From Aquimonas sp044377145 (GTDB lineage Bacteria; Pseudomonadota; Gammaproteobacteria; Xanthomonadales; Xanthomonadaceae), in assembly GCF_044377145.1 (NCBI RefSeq), contig NZ_JBILJQ010000010.1:1-64000 (forward strand): DNA of 64,000 nt. Direction: 5' to 3'. Of the stretch, positions 38,301 through 48,100 are shown one piece after another. The translations under genes were made by a program, and so were the position numbers. Below the pieces are notes generated by a model that saw only the letters and a program-made list of their open reading frames with translations, was not told where the DNA came from and searched no databases. Each line of letters starts with the position of its first letter. Within the stretch, counting starts at the first letter, position 1.

Positions 38301-39081
38301 GCACCGACAGCTCGCGCTCGTACACGCCATTGACGCGATTGAGCGTGGTCACCACCGCGGCCAGCCCGTCAATGACGCTGCCGCCGTGGAACGCGGTGTA
38401 TTCGCCGGTGGCGGCAATCGCCGCGCGGTAGGTGCGGCGCACCGTGCCGGAGCTGAGCTTCGGCGCGGCGTTCATTTTCTGGAAGTTCGGCAGGTCCTTC
38501 GGCAGCGCTTGGCCGGTGACGGCACAGACGATGCGCTCGCCATCATCCGGCGCATCGGCCTTGCGATAGACCACGTAGGTGTCGAGGTCGCCCGGCTGGT
38601 AGGGGTCGATGTAGTGGGTGCCACGCCATGAGATCACCTGCGCGCGGAAGCCGAGCGGGGTGAGGTCGAAACGCAGGCTCGCACTGGGGTCGTCGATGCC
38701 CTGGCCGAGATAGGTGCGGAGCTGCGGATACTTCGCCGCCAGCGCCGGCTCCATGATCGGCGACTCGACGATGCGGAAGCGCTCGAAGCGGCCGTCCGGC
38801 AGCGGCAGGCTGAGTTCGCTGGCGCTGCGGTCGAGTGCGCCGGTGGTTTCCAGCGGTGTCGACTGCAGCAGGTTTTGCAGCGGCGCGCGGTCGAGCTGGA
38901 CGGTGAGATAACGCTGCGGAACAATCTGCCGCGGCGCAGCCGAACGCTGCACCGCGGCCTCGTCGATCACGCTCCAGAGGCCGTCAGGCGAGGCCTGCTG
39001 GGCCGATGCGCTGGCGCTTAGGCCGAGCAGAAGTGCGAACAGCGCGCGCCGCACGCGCGGGCTGGAATTGCAGGATGTCAT
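35335..39081 (-). CDS. Secreted reprolysin-like metallopeptidase with Calx-beta and Ig-like repeats
   Basis: 1248 aa from ATG 39081. The signal peptide is about 1-27 (ends SASAQ). A propeptide region precedes a metzincin domain with HEIGHQFRGNHTF (about 349-361), zinc site HExxHxxxxxH, and a nearby C-rich loop. Beta-sandwich repeats follow, including an Ig-like segment and Calx-beta domains (VTENGTVDGYTVALSEAPSA; VLMAEGDSGNTPLTFVLQLD). A DUF11-like domain (LTYRVEIENSSTVVRVPQVN) precedes the end. The last residues are VFEDGFE, a motif shared with two other secreted proteins here. It probably acts outside the cell. Confidence 0.88.
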   Translation of the reverse strand: MTSCNSSPRVRRALFALLLGLSASASAQQASPDGLWSVIDEAAVQRSAAPRQIVPQRYLTVQLDRAPLQNLLQSTPLETTGALDRSASELSLPLPDGRFERFRIVESPIMEPALAAKYPQLRTYLGQGIDDPSASLRFDLTPLGFRAQVISWRGTHYIDPYQPGDLDTYVVYRKADAPDDGERIVCAVTGQALPKDLPNFQKMNAAPKLSSGTVRRTYRAAIAATGEYTAFHGGSVIDGLAAVVTTLNRVNGVYERELSVRMVLVANNDLIIYTDGGTDPYTNNSGSTMLGENQSNLSTVIGGANYDIGHVVSTGGGGVAVLGSVCSASNKARGVTGSASPVGDAFDVDYVAHEIGHQFRGNHTFNGSGNSCSGGNRNGSTAYEPGSGISIQAYAGICGADNTQPNSEDYFQRVSLNEMLAFTTTGSGANCGTTNSTGNTPPAVSTAASWIIPARTPFELGATGSDANGDTLTYLWEQFDLGAANAPGVLTDTGSGPLFRSFAPSLSANRVFPSLRYILNNANVAPATAPLPGTTSPSWFTAEVLPTTSRTLNFRVTARDNRAGGGGTNEALTAVAVRAAAGPFAITAPNAAVSWAAGSTQTVSWNVAGTTANDINTANVRITLSLDGGNTWPIELAASTANDGSEMVTIPAGTPASAQARIRVQAVGNIFFDINDANFSITGANTPPSVNVTGALSTRQGSPTATANVATVSDTQDAAGSLAVAVSGAPPELAVSVQNNAGTVALSATASCELVAPSGTRAYPLQLSVTDGAGASTLAQVVVNVSRNLTPTLGTYANQTLARGASTTVAPSAAPADGNSNLLGLSVSPTTLAGGGSVSVAANGQVTINVGASTPFATYPIEVEVADSCGAVERRSFNLVVDGVPPEVLLTQSGGTTDVTENGTVDGYTVALSEAPSATVTFTATPDAQLEVSPSTLQFTTDNWATPQGITVSAAADSVVEGPHTGVITHAVSGGGYTGSSVPPISVSIVDNDFATLRTEPVLMAEGDSGNTPLTFVLQLDGQVAGGFSVTYTTRADSAAAGEDFVAASGSVSFDASLNPSRTVTVQVIGDTVAEAEERFFLDLSSSQPSLFLSPGSATGEIINDDFFADLRLRLSRAPGVVTAGGTLTYRVEIENSSTVVRVPQVNLDFILPPQLQDVTWTCGVPVSSFCSAASGSGALPTLNLAPGAFAYLEVTATVAPGTAVGTRLVSNLQVDVEAPYSDPVMGDNSAAVVVRVGTDSVFEDGFE

Positions 39082-39203
39082 GACGCCCCCGGGTGAATCC
39101 GGATCGCTCCGGAAAGTCGGCAAGCATCGCCGACCTTGGCCGGGCTGACAACGCGGGGGCTGCTGGACGCGGCGTTGGTGGCAACAACGCCGCGGCGCGT
39201 CGA

Positions 39204-40466
39204 TCAGGGGGCTTCGGGCGCGCTGCCGTCGGCCAACAGGGGCACGCCCATCGAGCTGCGGCGCTCGATCGCCTGCGACTCGCCGCCGCGCAGGGCGCGC
39301 TGGCGCGGTGCCAGCGCGGTGCTGGCCTGGCCGCGGGCGCTGGCGAGTGCGTTCTGCAGCGCTTGCCGCGCGCGCGCGTCTTCACCCTGGGCGCTGAGGG
39401 CGAGGCCCAGTTCCTCCCAGGCGGCGGCCGCATACGGACCGTGGCTGGCGCGCAGCAGATGACTCTCGGCCTTGCCCCACAGGCCGTCGATCCGGCACAG
39501 CCGGCCCAGCGCGAGCTGCAGCGCCGGGCTGTCAGGGCGTTCTTCCAGCCAGGCCTCAACCCGGCGGATGCGATCACGCTGTGGAGCCTCGGCGGCACGC
39601 CCGTAGTCGGCGGCGAGTGATTCGTGCCAGCTGCGCCGCAGCACATGTTCGAGCGCATCGTCGGCATCGCTGGCGCCGCCGAGCGCGCGTGCGGCGTGAC
39701 AGAACGCGGTGACCACGCCGGCCTCGCTGCGCGCGCTCTTGGGCAGTTCGGCAAAGCGCTGACGCAGCAGGGAGAGATCGCTGCTGTGGCTGAGCAGGGC
39801 GATCTGCACGCGCTGTTCGAGTTCGGCATACACGCTGGCGGTGAGAGCGGGCTTCAGCACGCGCAGATCGGTCGCCGCGGCACTGGGCTCGGCATCGCGC
39901 AGGGCTGCCTCGATGCGCAGCCGCCGCAGCGCCGGTGACAGCGGTTCGACCGCCTCGTGCAGCAGGCTGCGCGCGGCGCCGATCTGGCCGGTCTGCAGCA
40001 GGCCTTCGGCCCGCGCCTGGCGGGCGGCTTCGGCATCGGCCGCATCGAGCTGCAGCAGCAATGCACCGGCGCTGCTGTCATCGCCCAGCGCGCGCGCGGC
40101 CTGCACCGCCGCGACCAGCGCCGGCACTCGCAGGCGCTCACGACGGGCGGCGCGGCTGCACAGTTTCAGCGCGAGCGCGTGTTCGCCGCGCTGCAGCGCG
40201 CGCAGGCCATCGGCCAGACGCCGCCGCGCGCTGCGCTCGCCGTGCCTGCGCCAGGCGCGCAGCGGCCACAGCAGCAGGGCCAGCATGAGCCGGAACAGCA
40301 CCCAGGTCGCCAGCAACAGGCCGAGTGCAGTTACCAGGGTGGCTTCGAGGCTGTAGCCGCGCCATTCGATCAGCAGGTAGCCCGGATCGTCCGCCAGCAC
40401 GCTGTAAATCAGCGCGCCCAGGGCGGCCAGGCCAAGTACCCACAGCAGCAGGCGGAAGGCTTTCAT
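39204..40466 (-). CDS. hemY: HemY protein (TPR, haem biosynthesis-associated)
   Basis: 420 aa. Two N-terminal membrane helices (about 3-25 and 43-68) are followed by TPR-like helical repeats on the periplasmic side. The HemY landmarks are VLADDPGYLLIEWRGYSLE and the basic LLWPLRAWRRHGERSARRRL. It is encoded after hemX with a 4-nt overlap, the conserved gammaproteobacterial order. Its biochemical role in haem synthesis is unresolved. hemC and hemD, usually upstream, are not in the window. Confidence 0.9.
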   Translation of the reverse strand: MKAFRLLLWVLGLAALGALIYSVLADDPGYLLIEWRGYSLEATLVTALGLLLATWVLFRLMLALLLWPLRAWRRHGERSARRRLADGLRALQRGEHALALKLCSRAARRERLRVPALVAAVQAARALGDDSSAGALLLQLDAADAEAARQARAEGLLQTGQIGAARSLLHEAVEPLSPALRRLRIEAALRDAEPSAAATDLRVLKPALTASVYAELEQRVQIALLSHSSDLSLLRQRFAELPKSARSEAGVVTAFCHAARALGGASDADDALEHVLRRSWHESLAADYGRAAEAPQRDRIRRVEAWLEERPDSPALQLALGRLCRIDGLWGKAESHLLRASHGPYAAAAWEELGLALSAQGEDARARQALQNALASARGQASTALAPRQRALRGGESQAIERRSSMGVPLLADGSAPEAP

Positions 40467-41779
40467 GCGCGAATCGCCGGGCGGGTGGGCTCCAGTGCCG
40501 CTGCGCGCTCGCTGGCGGGCTCAGTTTCGGGCTCGGGCGCACGCTCGGGTTCCAACTCAAGCTCGGGCTCGACTGCAGGCAGCTCGGGCTCGGGCTCGGC
40601 GGTTGGCGCAGACGCGGGCGAAGCTGGCAATGCGGGTGCTGCAGCGGCGGGCGCTGGCTCCGCTTCGATCCTGGGCTCGGCCTCAGGTTCGAGCGGAATC
40701 TGCGGCTCGATGTCGATTTCAGCGGCTGGCGGCAAGCGCTGCCGGCTGCCGCGCAGCGCGCGCAGTTCGCTCAAGCTCAGGCCGAGTGCGGGCAGGGCCT
40801 GTTGCAAGGTGGACGGATCGAGCTGCTGCAGGCGCTCGCCGAGCTGGCGCACCGGCTGCGACTGCGGATCGAACAAGGCCTCGAACAGCGGCCGCAGCCG
40901 TTGCAGTGCGACCGCGACGCCGGCGGCATCGCGCGCTTCGGCGGCGGCCAAGGCCGTGCGCAGGTCCATTCGCAGGGCTTCGAGTGCGGCATCACGCGCG
41001 CTGCCGGCCAGCTCCAGGTCGGCAGCGGCGCGCTTGCGCACCGTCACCAGGCCGGACAGCGCCTGCTGCAGACGGCTGCCGATGCTTCCGTTGGCGGCGT
41101 CGGTGCTGGAGCGCGGCAGACGGCGCGGCAGCTCGGGCAGGGTGGCGAGCGTATCGGCAAGAGTGGTGCGCAGGGCGGGCAGCGGATCGGCAGGCAGGTT
41201 CTGCAGCAGCTCGCGCTCCTGCCGCAGCGGCAGCGCCAAGCCGGCGTAGAGCGGGTCGTCGATGTTCTCGACGGCCGAGGCGGCGAGGCTCAGCGCCAAC
41301 CGCGCGCCGGCGGGATCGCGCGCCAGCTGCAGACGCTGTTCGGCCAGCACCAGAAGGGCTTCGATCTCGTTGAGTTTGAGTGTGGTCTCGCCGCGCAGGC
41401 GTTGATCCGACAGCCGCGCGACCGCGTCTTCGATAGTCGCCGCGCGCTCGCCGATGCCGAGCAGCTCCTGGCGGATCACCCGCTGGCCGCCGACGATCTC
41501 ACCGATGCGGCCGTCGACGCTGCGCTGGCCGACGCTGACCTGGTCGATCCGGCGGTCCAGCGCGTCCAGCCGGGCGCTGAGCGACTCCGCCTCCAGCCGC
41601 CAGGCTTCGCCGGAGGCGGCGGTGCTGCGCGCGCGTTCGAGTTCGGTCCACAGGTACACGCCGGTCAGGCCCACCAGCAGCAATGCGAACAGCGCGACCC
41701 AGCGGCCCAGGTGGCGGCGCGGGCGCGCACCGGCTGTGTCGACAACGGCGTTGACGGTGGTCGGCTCGGGCTCAATCAC
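40463..41779 (-). CDS. hemX: HemX-like membrane protein
   Basis: 438 aa. One N-terminal membrane helix (about 27-46), a coiled coil (50-110, RLDALDRRIDQVSVGQRSVD), then the conserved HemX domain (TLKLNEIEALLVLAEQRLQL, ALRQERELLQNLP-like). The last 100 residues are low-complexity Glu/Pro/Ala (many EPE repeats) and poorly conserved. It is sometimes annotated as a uroporphyrinogen methyltransferase, but no SAM motif is seen. It precedes hemY. Confidence 0.88.
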   Translation of the reverse strand: MIEPEPTTVNAVVDTAGARPRRHLGRWVALFALLLVGLTGVYLWTELERARSTAASGEAWRLEAESLSARLDALDRRIDQVSVGQRSVDGRIGEIVGGQRVIRQELLGIGERAATIEDAVARLSDQRLRGETTLKLNEIEALLVLAEQRLQLARDPAGARLALSLAASAVENIDDPLYAGLALPLRQERELLQNLPADPLPALRTTLADTLATLPELPRRLPRSSTDAANGSIGSRLQQALSGLVTVRKRAAADLELAGSARDAALEALRMDLRTALAAAEARDAAGVAVALQRLRPLFEALFDPQSQPVRQLGERLQQLDPSTLQQALPALGLSLSELRALRGSRQRLPPAAEIDIEPQIPLEPEAEPRIEAEPAPAAAAPALPASPASAPTAEPEPELPAVEPELELEPERAPEPETEPASERAAALEPTRPAIRA

Positions 41780-41899
41780 GCGGGGCTCTCGTTCAGCGCG
41801 CGCACGAAGTGCGGGGGCGCACAGTGTAGCCCGCGCTCCCGCGGCGGGGCTTTCACGCAGCCGCCGCGGTTCGCGATCGTCCCAAGTGGAACGGGCATT

Positions 41900-42082
41900 T
41901 CAGCCTTCGTCGTCCGGCGCTGCGGCCGGCGGCGTTTTCAGTCGTCCGGCGCGGCGCAGCGCCTCACGGAGGACGTATTCGATCTGCGCATTCAGTGAGC
42001 GCAGCTCGTCGTCGGACCAGCGCTGCATAGCGTCCAGCACCTCGCCATTGATCCGCAGCGGATAGGCTTTGCGCTCGGCCAC
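41900..42082 (-). CDS. Arc-family ribbon-helix-helix DNA-binding protein
   Basis: 60 aa. KAYPLRINGEVLDAMQRWSD gives the beta strand and first helix; LRSLNAQIEYVLREALRRAG gives the second helix of an Arc/MetJ-type ribbon-helix-helix fold. It is encoded 8 nt after the SPFH gene in the same operon, an arrangement I associate with a conserved SPFH-Arc pair. The promoter of that operon contains two 9-bp direct repeats spaced by one helical turn, so autorepression is plausible. Confidence 0.82.
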   Translation of the reverse strand: MAERKAYPLRINGEVLDAMQRWSDDELRSLNAQIEYVLREALRRAGRLKTPPAAAPDDEG

Positions 42083-42090
42083 GGGCGCGC

Positions 42091-42948
42091 TCAGTACAGG
42101 CTGCCGGTGTTCAGCACCGGCTGCGGGCCGCGGTCGCCGCAGAGCACGATCAGCAGATTGCTGACCATCGATGCGCGGCGCTCGTCGTCGAGCTTGACGA
42201 TCTTGCGCTCGGAGAGCTTGTCCAGCGCCATCTCGACCATGCTGACCGCGCCTTCGACGATCCGCGTCCGCGCCGCGATCACCGCATTGGCCTGCTGGCG
42301 CTGCAGCATCGCCTGGGCGATTTCAGCGGCGTAGGCAAGGTGGCTGATGCGCGCCTCGATCACCCGCACCCCGGCCTGGTCCAGCCGCGCCTGAATCTCC
42401 TCGGTGAGGTGCTTGGACACCTCCGCCGCGTGGCTGCGCAGGGCGATGTCGCCTTCGGCATGCGGCTCGTAGGGATAGCTGCTGGCCATCGCGCGCAGGG
42501 CCGATTCCGACTGGATGTGCACGAAACTCTCGTAGTCGTCGACGTTGAAGACCGCTTCGGCCGAGTCGACCACCTGCCACACGATCACCGCGGCGATCTC
42601 GATCGGGCTGCCTTCGAGCTCGTTGACCTTGAGCTTGCCGCTCTCGAAGTTGCGCACCCGCAGCGAGACCTTGCGCTTGGTGAAGAACGGATTGTTCCAA
42701 CGCAGGCCGGCGTCCTTCACCGTGCCGACGTAGCGGCCGAACAGGCTGATCACCGCGGCCTGGTTGGGCTCGACCATGTACAGGCCGAATAGAGCGAAGG
42801 CGAGGCCAAGGAAGCTCAGCCCCATGACCACCCCGATCGGCCCGGTGCGCAGGCCGAGCACACCCAGCGCGATGATGGCGAGCATGCCGGCGAGGATCGC
42901 CAGCAGGGTGGGGATTCCGGGCAACGATTTCAGCGCGAGTTCTTTCAT
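42091..42948 (-). CDS. SPFH/band 7 (slipin-type) membrane protein
   Basis: 285 aa. Two hydrophobic helices (about 12-32 and 38-57) precede the SPFH domain (VEPNQAAVISLFGRYVGTVK, GLRWNNPF, EGSPIEIAAVIVWQV). A helical C-terminal region (EIQARLDQAGVRVIEARISH, YAAEIAQAMLQRQQANAVIA) follows. Proteins of this type form oligomeric membrane scaffolds. GGAGA lies 6 nt before the ATG. The first gene of a two-gene operon with the Arc-type regulator. Confidence 0.9.
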   Translation of the reverse strand: MKELALKSLPGIPTLLAILAGMLAIIALGVLGLRTGPIGVVMGLSFLGLAFALFGLYMVEPNQAAVISLFGRYVGTVKDAGLRWNNPFFTKRKVSLRVRNFESGKLKVNELEGSPIEIAAVIVWQVVDSAEAVFNVDDYESFVHIQSESALRAMASSYPYEPHAEGDIALRSHAAEVSKHLTEEIQARLDQAGVRVIEARISHLAYAAEIAQAMLQRQQANAVIAARTRIVEGAVSMVEMALDKLSERKIVKLDDERRASMVSNLLIVLCGDRGPQPVLNTGSLY

Positions 42949-42972
42949 GGCGTTCTCCGTGGGTGCGGAGAG

Positions 42973-43001
42973 AAGATATCAATCTGATATCAATGTGACA
43001 A
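42973..43001 (-). promoter_or_regulatory. Promoter with repeated operator-like sites for the SPFH-Arc operon
   Basis: On the minus strand, -35 TTGTCA (42996-43001) and -10 TATCTT (42973-42978) are separated by exactly 17 nt. The spacer and -10 contain two direct repeats ATTGATATC (42986-42994 and 42975-42983) with 11-nt period. The start of transcription would be about 42966, 18 nt before the ATG. Confidence 0.72.
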
Positions 43002-43104
43002 GAGCGACGGGACTTCGCCCCGCCCCCGCCCCCGGCCCGATCGCAGCGTCCCCGCCGCGTCGCCGCCGCGGCCCGCGCGCAATCGCCAGCGGAATCGCGG
43101 CCGC

Positions 43105-43596
43105 CTATTCGCGTCGCTGCACCTCGATCGGAAACGCGATCCCGCCGCGCGCGTTGGCGGCGGCGCCGCGGCCGACCCGGTCGGCCGGCAGGGGCAGATG
43201 CAGGAACAGCGGGTCCTCGCTGTCGGCTGAAACCGGCAGGGCGAAGTACAGATGCCCGTCGACGATGCCGGCCTCGCTGACGCCATCGACGCCGACCCAC
43301 TCGCAGGGCTCGTCGATAGATATCTCCGGGCAGATTCCGGGGCCGGTGCTCCAGTGCACCTGGGCGCTGCTGCTGCCGTCGCCGTGCCAGATCTCCAGGT
43401 CCACCGCGCGGGCGCTGCCGCGGGTGCGCAGCGCCGGGTGATCGCGGCTGATTTCCCATTGCCCATGCCACACGCCAGGCGCCTGCTCGGCGGCGCGTTC
43501 GGCCTCGCTCTGCATGTCGGCGGCCGGTTCAAATGCGGCGGCCGGCAGGGCCAGCAGCAGAGCGAGTGTGCTCAGGGTCAGAACGGTGCGGGTCAT
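43105..43596 (-). CDS. Exported protein of unknown function
   Basis: 163 aa from ATG 43596; a start at 43644 would add 16 residues before the signal peptide. The signal peptide is about 1-21 (ALLLALPAAAFE). The mature part contains GVWHGQWEISRDHPALRTRG and a PGICPEISIDEPCEWVGVDG segment with two cysteines that could pair. No family is recognised. It is likely periplasmic or secreted. Confidence 0.7.
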   Translation of the reverse strand: MTRTVLTLSTLALLLALPAAAFEPAADMQSEAERAAEQAPGVWHGQWEISRDHPALRTRGSARAVDLEIWHGDGSSSAQVHWSTGPGICPEISIDEPCEWVGVDGVSEAGIVDGHLYFALPVSADSEDPLFLHLPLPADRVGRGAAANARGGIAFPIEVQRRE

Positions 43597-43656
43597 GGCT
43601 GTCTCCGGGTTGGACATCAGCCTGACACGTTGCGATGACCCCATCCGCGACCACGC

Positions 43657-44955
43657 CTACTCGAAGCCGTCAGCGAACAGCCCGCTGAGCCGGCCCACAT
43701 CGACCGCGACGAAGGTGTCGGTCTCGCCATTGGTATCGCCGCTGACGATATCGGTGGCGGTCGAGGCGAAGGCCATCAGGCTGCCGTTCGCGCCCAGCGC
43801 GTGCTGAGTTTCGACACTGCCGTTCGACGCCGCGGCGGTGACCGACTCGCTGAGCATGAACAGCCCGGACGGCGGCTGGAACAGCCAGGCCTGGCGCAGG
43901 CCGTTGCCGGAATCCGAACACAGGTAGCTGACATCGCCGCGGCTGCTGACCGTCGGCAGGCTGCAGTTGAACGCGTTCGGCGGCGTCGGCAGGGCCAGCA
44001 GGCTGCCGATGCTGCGATCCAGACGATAGACACCGCTGGTGGCACCGGCGACCAGATTGGTAGCGAAGCTGCGGTAGACCACGTAGCGGCCATTGGCCGA
44101 GATCGAGGGCGAATCGGTCTGGCTGCTGGCAGCCTGGCCCTGCGCATTCACGCTGAGCAACTGGGTGCTGCCGAGCTGACGGTCACGCAGATAGACCTGG
44201 ATGCTGCCGACGCTGGGGCTGGGCACCAGATTGGTGCTGGCGGAGGCGAACACCGCGAAGCGCGCATCGGCCGACAGCGCCGGCATCCAGTGTTCGATCG
44301 CGCCCTGCGGCGACTGCGCGCCGGTGGCACTGACCGAAAGCCGCTCGCTGGCGCCGGTTTGCATGTCGGTGAGCAGCAGGTCGCTGAAGCCATTGGTGTC
44401 ACCGGGGATCTGGATGCTGGCCGCCGAGTAGTAGGCGACGTAGCGGCCGTCGGCCGACAGGGTCGGGTAGCGCGCCTGGCCGTTGATGACCGCGCCGATG
44501 CCATTGCTGACCCGCTGGGTGAGGCCGCTCTGGCGGTCCCGTCGATACACCGCGAACACCCCGGGCGCCTCGCCAGCGACCAGATTGGTGCCATTGCAGA
44601 TGAAGGCGACAAAGCGCGCGTCCGCCGACAGGCTGGGCTGATAGCAGTTGCCGTTGGAGAACTCACCGCCGACGCCGCGGCTGACGATATCGATCGCATC
44701 GGTCAGCGCATCCTGCACGAAGATCTGCGCCGCGCCGGTGCCGTGATCGATACCGAGATTGCGCGCATTGGTCGAGTAGGCCAGCACCAGGGCCGAGTCC
44801 GACACGGCCGGGTCGAGCACGTCGCCGTTGGCCTGGTTGCCGCTGCTGCCGGTGATCCGGAACCGGCCGATATCACCGGCCGCCGCTGGCGCACAGAGGG
44901 CGGCCGACAGTGCCAGCAGCAGGGCGCTGGCGGTGCGTTGCGATGTGCCGTGCAT
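43657..44955 (-). CDS. Secreted TolB-like beta-propeller (PD40) protein
   Basis: 432 aa with a signal peptide (about 1-26, ending PAAAG). At least four repeats of the form [PS]-x-[LI]-S-A-[DN]-[GA]-R-[YF]-V (for example PSLSADARFVAFICNGTNLV, PTLSADGRYVAYYSAASIQI, PSISANGRYVVYRSFATNLV) mark PD40/WD40-like propeller blades. The protein ends LFADGFE, the same C-terminal motif as the metallopeptidase at 35.3 kb. The function is unknown; an extracellular binding scaffold is likely. Confidence 0.82.
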   Translation of the reverse strand: MHGTSQRTASALLLALSAALCAPAAAGDIGRFRITGSSGNQANGDVLDPAVSDSALVLAYSTNARNLGIDHGTGAAQIFVQDALTDAIDIVSRGVGGEFSNGNCYQPSLSADARFVAFICNGTNLVAGEAPGVFAVYRRDRQSGLTQRVSNGIGAVINGQARYPTLSADGRYVAYYSAASIQIPGDTNGFSDLLLTDMQTGASERLSVSATGAQSPQGAIEHWMPALSADARFAVFASASTNLVPSPSVGSIQVYLRDRQLGSTQLLSVNAQGQAASSQTDSPSISANGRYVVYRSFATNLVAGATSGVYRLDRSIGSLLALPTPPNAFNCSLPTVSSRGDVSYLCSDSGNGLRQAWLFQPPSGLFMLSESVTAAASNGSVETQHALGANGSLMAFASTATDIVSGDTNGETDTFVAVDVGRLSGLFADGFE

Positions 44956-45102
44956 GGGGCGTCTCCACCAGCGCGTGGGGCTGGTCTCGTCGCGTGTAAC
45001 GCGCTGCGCTGGCGGTTCGTGTCACCGGCGTCATGTGGACGTCATGCCCCGGAAATGGCGCGTCGACAGTCTTGCAGGCTGACGCCTTCCCGAGTTCTGA
45101 CC

Positions 45103-48100
45103 ATGTCGCTGCGCAATGGCTGTATCGCTGTTCTCCTGCTCACCGCGTTGCCGGCCCAGGCCCAGGTACGGATCACCGAGTACATGTACTCCGGCGAGGA
45201 GTTCATCGAGTTGAGCAACCTCGGCGCGAATCCGGTCGACTTCACCGGCTGGAGCTTCGATGACAACAGCCGCGTGCCGGGCAGCCTGCCGCTGACCGGG
45301 TTCGGCATGGTGGCGGCCGGCGAGTCGGTGATCATCAGCGAACGCGGCGCGGACACCTTCCGCGAGGTGTACGGCCTGTGCGCCGGGCTCAAAGTGATCG
45401 GTGGCAACAGTGCGCACGCGCTCGGCCGCGCCGATGAGATCAACCTGTACGACGCCCAGGGGCAGCTGGTCGATCGGCTCACCTACGACGACGCCACCTT
45501 GGGCGGGCCGCGCGCGCAGAACGCCAGCGCCTGGGTCAGCGCCGCCGGTGTCGGCAGCAACAGCCCGACTGCGTGGACGCTGTCGGCACCGGGCGACGCC
45601 GAGGCCTCGGCCGTGTCCAGTAATGGCTATCCGGCCAGCCCCGGCCGCAGCAGCCTCGCCAGCCCGGCCTTCAACCCCTGCGCCGGGCCGCAGCGCGCCG
45701 ACCTGCGGATCAGCGAGTTCGCCTACAGCGGCATCGAGTTCGTCGAGTTCGCCAATGTCGGCGAGCAGACGATCGACCTGACCGGTTGGAGCTTCGACGA
45801 CAGCAGCAACCTGCCGGGCAGCTTCAGCCTGTCCGCGTTTGGCTCGGTGGCGGCCGGCGAAGCGGTGATCGTGTCCGAGCTGCCGGCCGCCGAGTTCCGC
45901 AGCCGCTTCGGCCTGTGCGGGGCGCAGAAGGTCATCGGCGACAACACCCAGAACCTCGGCCGCAGCGACGCGATCAACCTGTACGACGCCAGCGGCCTGC
46001 GGGTCGACCAGCTGGTCTACAACGACCAGGCCTTCCCGGGCAGCCCGCGCACCGACACCGCCTCGGCCTGGGTCAACGCTGCTGGCCTCGGCAACAACGA
46101 TCCCGTCGCCTGGACGCTGTCCAGCGCGGGCGATCAGGAAGGCAGCCGCAGCGCCACCACGCCGGCCGGATTTGTCGCCAGCCCCGGCGCGTCCACCCGC
46201 ACGCGCGTGCTGTTCGAGGCCTGCCCACAGGCCGGTTCGCGGCTGCGTCTGACCGAGTACATGTATCAGGGCGCCAACGGCGAGTTCATGGAGTTCAGCA
46301 ACATCGGCGACGCGCCGGCCGACCTCAGCGGCTGGAGCTTCCACGACAGCGGCCGAGTGCCCGGCAGTTTCGATCTGTCGGCCGCCGGCGTGCTGCAGCC
46401 GGGTGAATCCGTGGTGGTCACCGAATCGGTGGCCGAGACATTTCGCGAGGCCTGGAACCTGTGCGCCGGGCAGAAGCTGATCGGCGGCTCGCAGCCGGGG
46501 ATCGGCCGCGCCGACGAGATCAACCTGTACGACGCCTTCGACCGCCGCGTCGACCGTCTGACCTACGACGATCAGACCCTGGGCGGCCCGCGCACGCAGG
46601 CGATTGCTGCCTGGCCGCAGCCGAACGCGCTTGGCGCCAACCTGCACATGGGCTGGATGCTGGCGATGCCGAACGATCCGGAAGGCTCATACGCCTCGAC
46701 CGGCGGCGATATCGGCAGCCCCGGCCGCAGCACGCGTGCCGCCATCAGCTTTGATCCCTGCGTGCCCCAGCCCGGGCTGCCGACCATCGTGCTGGCGCTG
46801 GAAACCACCAGCCCCTTCCTGCAGCTGGGCACAAACGGCGGTAGCGTCAGCGGCGTGATCGATGACCCCAGCGATCCGGCGGCAAGCACGGGCATCGGCC
46901 TGCTGATCGGCGATGCGCTTGCCGCGCCCGAGCAGCTCACCGTCACCGTCAGCAGCAGCAACCCGGCGGTGGTGCCGCCGGAGGGCCTGAGCCTGAGCGG
47001 CAGCGGCGCGATCCGGCAGCTGCGGATCAGCCCGATCGGGGTCGGCTACAGCACGCTGCGGGTCACGGTGGTGAACGCAGCCGCTGGGCAGGCGCAATAC
47101 CTGATCAGCTATGCCGCTTCGGCAGCGGCCGCCGCGCCCGCCACCACGGTGTTTCATACCGGCGCCAGCGATGCTTCGACCGCGCTCACGATCGGCAGCC
47201 AGTTGATGCTGGTGGCCGATGACGAAAACCAGAATCTGCGCCTGTACGACCGCAGCGCCTCCGGCCTGCCGCTGGGCGGTTCCGATTTCACCAGCAGCCT
47301 GGACCTCGCCGGTGGCGCCAGCCCGGATGAAGTCGACATCGAGGCCTCAGCCAGGATCGGTGATCGTCTGTACTGGCTCGGCTCGCTCGGCAACAACCGC
47401 AGCGGCGCGCTGCGGCCAAACCGCAACCGCGTGTTCGCGACCCAGCTGACCCTGCCGGCAGGCCAGCCCGAGCTGAGCTTTGTCGACCGCTACGACTTCC
47501 TGCGTCAGGACCTGATCGCCTGGGATGCCGCCAACGGCCACGGCCTCGGCGCCGATGCGCTGAACTTCACCGCTGCCACCGCTGCCGGCGTGGAAGCCGA
47601 CACCGCCGCGGGCTTCAATGTCGAAGGCCTGAGCATGGCGCCCGACGGCAGCACCGCCTGGCTGGCGTTCCGTGCGCCGCTGCGTCCGCGCGGTGCGGCC
47701 ACGCCCGCGCTGCTGGTTCCGGTGCTGAACTTCGACAGCCTGGTGGTCGACGGCCAGCCCGGCTCGCGGCCGCAGGGTGCCGCGAGCTTCGGTGCGCCGA
47801 TCTTTCTGGATCTGGGCGGCCGTTCGATCCGCAGCATCGAACGCGGCAGCGATGGCGTCTATCTGATCGTGGCTGGCCCGGCCGACTACGCCACCGAGAT
47901 CGCGCCATCCGACTTCCGCCTGTTCGTCTGGAGTGGCGACCCCAACGCAGCGCCGGCGCTGCTGCCGGTGCAGCTGTCCGCGCTGAACGCCAGCGGCAGC
48001 TTCGAGGCGATTGTCGCAGCGGATCCCGATCTGGCTGAGCAGGGCGGTAGCGTGCAGCTGCTGGTCGACAACGGCGACGCCGTCTACTACGCCGACGGCA

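Noticed and set aside
43801..45102. Upstream extension of the LTD protein frame
   Set aside because: The frame is open but antisense to the PD40 protein. The signal peptide begins at 45103, so translation should start there.
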